This document shows, in pieces, positions 59,492 to 64,000 of a stretch of DNA of 64,000 nucleotides. The stretch is from Rhodoplanes sp. (lineage in GTDB: Bacteria; Pseudomonadota; Alphaproteobacteria; Rhizobiales; Xanthobacteraceae), in assembly GCF_013377085.1 (NCBI RefSeq), contig NZ_JACAAX010000001.1, forward strand, positions 310,001-374,000. The letters run 5' to 3'. The translations under genes were made by a program, and so were the position numbers. Position 1 is the stretch's first letter; each line of letters begins with the position of its first letter. Below the pieces are notes generated by a model, which saw only the letters and a list, made by a program, of their open reading frames with translations, ran no database searches and had not been told where the DNA came from.

Positions 59492-59722
59492 ACGGGGCTC
59501 CGGGATATTTCGGGGGGCGGACGCAACCTGGTGTCGACGACCGCGCGCCGCGATCGTACAACCGCACGATCGGGCGACGGCGCACCCTCCGAAGCCAGAT
59601 CCGTGCCGCTTCGCCATGCGCGCGGCACGACTTTGCATATCAGGCTGCCTGGGTTAATCAAGGGCGCGGAACGCCCGTACGGGGACGAAAGCCCGTACGA
59701 GGACGAAGAGGAGACGAAGGCT
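59492..59722. promoter_or_regulatory. Divergent gap between the UbiD-family gene and the oxidoreductase operon
   Basis: 231 bases with no gene. It should hold promoters for both. A CCCGTACGGGGACGAAAGCCCGTACGAGGACGAAG region (59673-59707) contains a 17-base near-direct repeat, GCCCGTACG(A/G)GGACGA, just before the oxidoreductase ribosome-binding site. Confidence 0.45.
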
Positions 59723-60739
59723 TTGAGCGGGACGATGCGAGCACTGGTGCTGCGCCAGCACGGCACTCTCGACGACCTCGACTATGTGACGGACCATCCG
59801 CGGCCGACCGTCACGGAGGGGCACGTCGTCATTCGCGTGCGCGCCTCCTCGTTCAATTACCACGATGTGTTCACGGTGCGCGGCATGCCGGGCATCAAGG
59901 TGCCGTTCCCGGTGGTGATCGGCCTCGACATGGCCGGCGAGATCGCCGAGGTCGGGCCCGGCGTCGGCGGCTGGACCGTCGGCGACCGCGTGCTGGTCAA
60001 TCCGGTCAACAAGAAGAAGGGCCTGATGGGCGAGATGCTCGACGGCGGCATGGCGGAATATTGCCTCGTGTCGGCCGATCAGCTCATCGCCATGCCGGCC
60101 GACGTGACCTTCGAGCAGGCGGCGGCGCTGCCGGTCGCCTACGGCACGGCGCACCGCATGCTGATCACCCACGACACCGTCAAGGCAGGCGACAGGGTGA
60201 TCGTGCTCGGCGCCTCCGGCGGCGTCGGCACCGGCTGCGTGATTTTGGCAAAAATGCTGGGCGCCGAGGTGATCGCCTGCGCGTCGAGCGACAGCAAGCT
60301 GAAGCGCCTGACCGAGATGGGCGCCGACCAGGTGATCGACTACACCAAGACGGACTTCTCGAAGTGGGCGGTGGAGCGCTACGGCAAGCCGCAGCGCCGC
60401 ACCTATGACGGCGGCGTCGACGTGGTGATCAACTTCACGGGCGGCGACACCTGGGCGCCGTCGCTCAAATGCGTCAAGCGCGGCGGCAAGATCCTGGTCT
60501 GCGGCGCGACCGCGGGCCACGATCCCAAGGAGGACCTGCGCTACATCTGGAGCTTCGAATTGAAGATCATCGGCTCCAACAGCTTCTACGACGACAACCT
60601 GAAAGGCCTCATGGATCTGATCGCGGAGAAAAAGCTCGCGCCGGTGATCGACACGGTGCTGCCGCTCGACCAGGCCCGCGAAGGCCTGCGGCTGATCCAG
60701 GACCGCGAGGTGATCGGCAAGGTGGTGATCACGCCATGA
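59723..60739 (+). CDS. MDR-superfamily quinone-oxidoreductase-like enzyme
   Basis: The 338-residue NAD(P)H-binding enzyme belongs to the zinc-type alcohol dehydrogenase superfamily. It has an N-terminal GroES-like domain with FNYHDVFTVRGMPGIKVPFP and VIGLDMAGEIAEVGPGV, and a Rossmann domain with ASGGVGTGCVILAKMLGA. The catalytic GHE of zinc alcohol dehydrogenases reads GLDMAGE, so it is probably zinc-free, like quinone or enoyl reductases. The TTG at 59723 is chosen because GAGGAG (59708-59713) stands 9 bases before it; ATG 59735 is an alternative. The stop overlaps the thioesterase start by 4 bases. Confidence 0.88.
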   Translation: MSGTMRALVLRQHGTLDDLDYVTDHPRPTVTEGHVVIRVRASSFNYHDVFTVRGMPGIKVPFPVVIGLDMAGEIAEVGPGVGGWTVGDRVLVNPVNKKKGLMGEMLDGGMAEYCLVSADQLIAMPADVTFEQAAALPVAYGTAHRMLITHDTVKAGDRVIVLGASGGVGTGCVILAKMLGAEVIACASSDSKLKRLTEMGADQVIDYTKTDFSKWAVERYGKPQRRTYDGGVDVVINFTGGDTWAPSLKCVKRGGKILVCGATAGHDPKEDLRYIWSFELKIIGSNSFYDDNLKGLMDLIAEKKLAPVIDTVLPLDQAREGLRLIQDREVIGKVVITP

Positions 60740-61167
60740 GCCACGACCTCACCGCCGAAGACGTCGACGCGATGATCACCAAGGGGCCGTTCCACCAATG
60801 GCTCGGCCTGAAGGTGACGGCGCTCACCGACGACGGGATCGAGATCCGCGCCACCTGGCGCGAGGAGTGGAAGGTGCACCCGGAGCGCCCCTACACGCAT
60901 GGCGGCATCCTGGCGACGCTGCTCGACCTCGCCGCCGACTGGGCGCTGGTGAAGAGGACCGGGCGCGGCGTGCCGACCATCGACCTGCGGGTCGACTATC
61001 ACGCCGCGGCGATGCCGGGCGACCTGGTCGTGCGCGGACGCATCGTCAAGGCCGGCAGCCAGTTCTCCACCGCCGAGGCGCAGATCTTCGACCTCGAGGG
61101 CAAGCTTTTGGCGTCCGGCCGGGCGACCTACTTCACGGGCGCCGTGGCGGCGAAGCCGAAGGGATGA
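60736..61167 (+). CDS. Hotdog-fold acyl-CoA thioesterase (PaaI-like)
   Basis: The 143-residue protein has the hotdog pattern YTHGGILATLLDLAADWAL (near 54-72, the active-site helix) and TIDLRVDYHAAAMPGDLVVRGRIV. It would hydrolyse an acyl- or aryl-CoA thioester in the cytoplasm. Its start overlaps the oxidoreductase stop (ATGA), so the two are co-expressed. With the CoA ligase downstream it could recycle stalled CoA esters of the same pathway. Confidence 0.9.
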   Translation: MSHDLTAEDVDAMITKGPFHQWLGLKVTALTDDGIEIRATWREEWKVHPERPYTHGGILATLLDLAADWALVKRTGRGVPTIDLRVDYHAAAMPGDLVVRGRIVKAGSQFSTAEAQIFDLEGKLLASGRATYFTGAVAAKPKG

Positions 61168-61192
61168 TGCCGTGGCGACTACATAGGCCTCG

Positions 61193-61294
61193 GTCATTCC
61201 GGGGCGCCGCGCAGCGGCGAGCCCGGAATCCATACACACGGACCGGGGTTATGGGTTCCGGGCTCGCGGCCTGCGGCCGCGCCCCGGAACGACG
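61193..61294. repeat. R1 palindromic intergenic repeat, copy 8
   Basis: The element opens GGTCATTCCGGGGCGCCGCG and closes CGCGCCCCGGAACGACGG, with inner arms CCCGGAATCCATA / TTATGGGTTCCGGG. It lies between the thioesterase and CoA-ligase genes, which read in the same direction, 26 bases after the thioesterase stop and 42 bases before the ligase start. Confidence 0.92.
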
Positions 61295-61335
61295 GAGTGA
61301 AAGCGGTTCGACCTCGTGTTGGCGACAGGTTGCGT

Positions 61336-62853
61336 ATGGCTCATGATCCGAAAAATCTCGGCGATCTGATCCGCCGCGACCAGGATCTCGGAAAGATCGC
61401 CGTGATCGATCTCGGCGGCGAGGAGACGCCGCGCGAAATCTCCTATGCGGCGCTGGACGCAGCGGCGAACGGCGTCGCCCGGGCGCTGCTCGCCCGCGGT
61501 TTCGCCCGCGGCGAGCGCGTCGCCATTCTGTCGGCGAACCGGTCCGAATATCTCGCCGCCTATTACGGGATCATGCGGGCGGGCCTCGTCGCCGTGCCGG
61601 TGAACTTCAAGTTCCCGCGCGCCACCATCGCGTTCATTCTGAAGGATAGCGGCGCCAGGCTGGTGTTCTGCGATTCGGCGCGGCGCGACGACTGTCCGCC
61701 GGATCTGCCGGTCGTCTGCTTCGGCCGGCATGGCGCCGAGAGTTTCGAGGGCTTTCTCGATCCCGGCCCGTTCGCGGCCGTGGTGCCGCACGACGCCGAG
61801 CCCGCCATGTTCCTCTACACGTCGGGCTCGACCGGCGTGCCCAAGGGCGTGGTGCTGTCGCACCAGAGCCATCTGTGGGTCGTCAAGGCGCGGTCGAAAG
61901 GGCTGGACCTCTCCGGCCATCGCTTTCTGATCGCAGCGCCGCTCTACCACATGAACGCGCTGGCTTTGGCCAAGCTCGCCTGCGCGGCGCACGCCACCAT
62001 GGTGCTGCTGCCGCAGTTCACGGCCGCCGCCTATATCGAGGCGATCGGCCGCTTCAAGGCGACCTGGCTCACCGCCGTGCCGCCCATGATGGCCATGATG
62101 CTGCGCGAGCACGAGCTTTTGGCACGCACGGATCTGTCCAGCGTGAAGCTCATCCGCATGGGCTCGGCGCCGGTCAGCGCCAGCCTGATGGAGGGCATCC
62201 GCAAGCTGCTGCCGCACGCCGTGATCACCAATGCCTACGGCACGACCGAGGGCGGCCCGGTGGTGTTCGGGCCGCATCCGGACGGCCTGAAGCAGCCCGA
62301 CACCTCGGTCGGCTATCCGCATCCCGAGGTCGCGGTGCGCCTCGTCGACGGCGACGATCGCGACGCCGCCGAAGGCGCGCTGGAGATGAGGTCGCCGGCC
62401 ATCATGAACGGCTATCACAACCGTCCCGACCTGCCGCCGCCGATCACGCCCGACGGCTTCTACAGGACCGGCGACGTGTTTCGGCGCGACCACGACGGCT
62501 TCTACACCTTCGTCGGGCGCACCGACGACATGTTCGTCTCCGGCGGCGAGAACATCTTTCCGGGCGACGTCGAAAGAATGCTGGAGCGCCATCCCGACGT
62601 GGCGCAGGCCGCCGTGGTGCCAGTCGACGACGAGATCAAGGGGCAGAAGCCGGTCGCCTTCGTCATTCCGCGCGCCGGCCGGCATCCCGACGCCGAGGAG
62701 ATCAAGCGCTTCGCGCTCGCCAACGCGCCGGCCTATCAGCACCCGCGCTTCGTCTGGTTCGTCGACAAGCTGCCGCTCGCCTCGACCAACAAGATCGACC
62801 GCGGCGCCCTGCACAGCGATGCCGAGGCGCGGCTGGCGAAGAGCCGGGGCTGA
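61336..62853 (+). CDS. AMP-forming acyl-CoA synthetase (ANL family)
   Basis: The 505-residue enzyme has the AMP-binding loop FLYTSGSTGVPKGVVLSH (near 157-174), ITNAYGTTEGG, GFYRTGDVFRRDHDGFYTFVG and the hinge GRTDDMFVSGGENIFP, and the catalytic lysine in PLASTNKIDRGAL near the C-terminus. It activates a carboxylic acid to its CoA ester with ATP. ATG 61336 is used; upstream frame adds only 13 unconserved residues. It probably feeds the pathway of the UbiD, oxidoreductase and thioesterase genes, although an R1 repeat stands between. Confidence 0.92.
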   Translation: MAHDPKNLGDLIRRDQDLGKIAVIDLGGEETPREISYAALDAAANGVARALLARGFARGERVAILSANRSEYLAAYYGIMRAGLVAVPVNFKFPRATIAFILKDSGARLVFCDSARRDDCPPDLPVVCFGRHGAESFEGFLDPGPFAAVVPHDAEPAMFLYTSGSTGVPKGVVLSHQSHLWVVKARSKGLDLSGHRFLIAAPLYHMNALALAKLACAAHATMVLLPQFTAAAYIEAIGRFKATWLTAVPPMMAMMLREHELLARTDLSSVKLIRMGSAPVSASLMEGIRKLLPHAVITNAYGTTEGGPVVFGPHPDGLKQPDTSVGYPHPEVAVRLVDGDDRDAAEGALEMRSPAIMNGYHNRPDLPPPITPDGFYRTGDVFRRDHDGFYTFVGRTDDMFVSGGENIFPGDVERMLERHPDVAQAAVVPVDDEIKGQKPVAFVIPRAGRHPDAEEIKRFALANAPAYQHPRFVWFVDKLPLASTNKIDRGALHSDAEARLAKSRG

Positions 62854-62881
62854 GTGGAGGGAGTTCCGCCGGAGTCACACA

Positions 62882-63177
62882 CTCCGCTCATTCCCGCGCA
62901 AGCGGGAATCCAGAGGCCGCGCACCCCGGGGCTCTGGGTCCCCGCTTTCGCGCTACGGGATGCACACATCGCTTGCCATGCATGAGAGCGTCATGCGCGG
63001 GCTCGACCCGCGCATCCATCGATTTTCGCAAAAATGCTTTGTTCGCAGGATGATGGATCGCCGGGTCAAGCCCGGCGATGACGACGGTGGGGAAGGCGCT
63101 CTTTTTGCCGTACCACCAGATGGTCTCGACAAAACGAGATCTGTGCATCCCGTAGCGCTTTCGCGGGGACGAGCGGA
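62882..63177. repeat. R2 nested palindromic repeat, copy B
   Basis: The 296-base element matches 57585-57876, with a 4-base longer variable segment near 62915-62930. Its inner arms CTACGGGATGCACA / TGTGCATCCCGTAG pair perfectly, so this copy looks the less damaged. The outer arms CTCCGCTCATTCCCGCG / CGCGGGGACGAGCGGAG match at 15 of 17 positions. The nested 93-base palindrome is at 62990-63082. Confidence 0.93.
62990..63082. repeat. Inner palindrome nested in R2 copy B
   Basis: Identical in sequence to the inner palindrome of copy A. The two arms (about 31 bases each) are near-complete inverse complements around an A+T-rich centre. Confidence 0.75.
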
Positions 63178-63217
63178 GTAAAACGGGACGACCGCGCGCC
63201 CCGAACGACCAGGAGCT

Positions 63218-64000
63218 CTACTGCGTCCGCAGCCCCGACGACATCACGATCGGGGTCCAGCGCTTGTGCTCGGCGGTGATGAACTCCGCCGTCTCGCGGC
63301 GGCCGACGCCGAGCACCGGCTCGAAGCCGGCCTGCACCAGCTTTCCGCGGAACTCGGGCTCGTCGAGGGCCTTGCGGGTCACCTCGGCGAGCTGGTCGAG
63401 GATCGGCTCGGGCGTGCCTGCCGGCGCGAACAGGCCGAGCGCCAGCTTGGCGATCAGCTCCGGATAGCCGGCCTCGGCCGTGGTCGGCAGCTCCGGCGCG
63501 ATGGCGAGGCGTTGCTCGGTCGCCACCGCCAGGATGCGCACCTTGCCGGCGCGGTGCAGCTCCAGCATCTGGTCGGTGATGTTGGAGGCGAACATCGGCA
63601 CCTGGCCGGAGATCAGATCGGCATAGCCGCCCGCCGCGCCCTTGTAGGGGATGTGGACGATGTCGGGCGTGCCGGCGAGCGACTTGAACAGCTCACCCGC
63701 GAGATTCGCCATGGTGCCGACGCCGGCCGAGCCGTAGGACAGCTTGTTGGGGTTCGCCTTGGCCCAGGCGGCGAGCTCTTTCAGGTTCTGGGCCGGCACC
63801 GACGGGTGCACGATGATGGCCGCGACCGAGATCGCCATGGTGGCGATCGGCGCAAAGTCCTTCGCCTCGTAATTCGTCTTGCTGTTGAGCGCCGGGTTGA
63901 GCACGAGGTCGCTGGTCGAGCCGAGCAGCAGCGTGTAGCCGTCCGGCGCGCTGCGCGCCGCCATGGCGGTGCCGATGATGCCGCCGCCGCCGCCCTGGTT
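63218..64000 (-). CDS. Bug/TctC-family tripartite tricarboxylate transporter substrate-binding protein (5' end beyond the window)
   Basis: The visible 260 residues are the C-terminal part of a Bug-type receptor, with the DGYTLLLGSTSDLVLNPAL region, PYKGAAGGYADLISGQVPMFAS and the PTTAEAGYPELIAKLALGLF segment typical of the family. The reading frame is open through the right edge, with a Gly-rich stretch at the edge, so the start and signal peptide lie outside. The last residue precedes the R2 repeat by 40 bases. No tctA/tctB partner is seen beside it within the window. Confidence 0.93.
   Translation of the reverse strand, partial: NQGGGGGIIGTAMAARSAPDGYTLLLGSTSDLVLNPALNSKTNYEAKDFAPIATMAISVAAIIVHPSVPAQNLKELAAWAKANPNKLSYGSAGVGTMANLAGELFKSLAGTPDIVHIPYKGAAGGYADLISGQVPMFASNITDQMLELHRAGKVRILAVATEQRLAIAPELPTTAEAGYPELIAKLALGLFAPAGTPEPILDQLAEVTRKALDEPEFRGKLVQAGFEPVLGVGRRETAEFITAEHKRWTPIVMSSGLRTQ

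Larger units (their letters stand above)
62854..63217. other. Gap between the CoA-ligase gene and the second Bug receptor gene, filled by an R2 repeat
   Basis: Of 364 bases, 62882-63177 is the R2 repeat. The remaining ends show no gene. Frames inside are repeat translations. Confidence 0.8.

Overview
The window looks like chromosome from a high-GC, flagellated alphaproteobacterium of the order Hyphomicrobiales (Rhizobiales). The grounds are strong G/C third positions, the suf operon layout (group-I desulfurase, sufB, sufC, sufD, sufS, sufT, sufA), the hflK-hflC-DUF2065-degP block, an alphaproteobacterial flagellar cluster with a DUF6468 protein and a MotE-like protein, Tct/Bug solute receptors and many intergenic palindromic repeats. 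The genus cannot be fixed from sequence alone; a metabolically versatile soil or water relative of Bradyrhizobium, Rhodopseudomonas or Rhodoplanes would fit.

Layout. 1-923 holds no convincing gene. 924-4447 encodes a tripartite tricarboxylate transporter (tctB, tctA, then a Bug receptor after a strong terminator). 4604-18802 is a housekeeping block, thyA ... folA-hflK-hflC-DUF2065-degP, which appears split between thyA and folA by about 8.7 kb of accessory genes. These are a solitary TIR-like effector candidate that overlaps thyA, a LysR regulator with a small catabolic operon (ABC receptor, nucleoside-type deaminase, two-subunit TPP decarboxylase), an acyltransferase-3 membrane protein and a large unknown membrane protein. 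19052-22992 has tyrS and a chemoreceptor. 23002-31415 has an alpha/beta hydrolase and the complete suf iron-sulfur assembly operon. 31652-41695 is mixed: a diguanylate cyclase, a RhlE-like helicase, pobA, a TPR protein, UDP-glucuronate decarboxylase, a POT peptide transporter, an isoprenylcysteine-methyltransferase-like protein and an epimerase. 42125-48970 is a divergent flagellar locus (flgF-flgG-flgA-flgH one way, fliL-fliM-DUF6468-MotE-like the other).

49081-64000 is a catabolic accessory region. It holds a LysR/TauE pair, a DUF805 protein, and an ABC-transporter operon that also encodes a dihydroorotase-like amidohydrolase and a His-rich CobW GTPase, divergent from an IclR regulator across a perfect palindrome. 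Next comes a UbiD decarboxylase divergent from an oxidoreductase, a hotdog thioesterase and an acyl-CoA ligase. The window ends inside a second Bug receptor. Together these suggest uptake and breakdown of cyclic amide and aromatic or unsaturated acid substrates; the substrates themselves are inference.

Two repeat families run through the window. Family R1 (eight copies, about 100-120 bp, imperfect dyads with GTCATTCCGG-type ends) and family R2 (two copies, about 295 bp, a palindrome nested inside another palindrome) occupy every convergent intergenic gap longer than about 35 bp and are absent from divergent promoter gaps. No rRNA, tRNA, CRISPR array, transposase or integrase was recognised.
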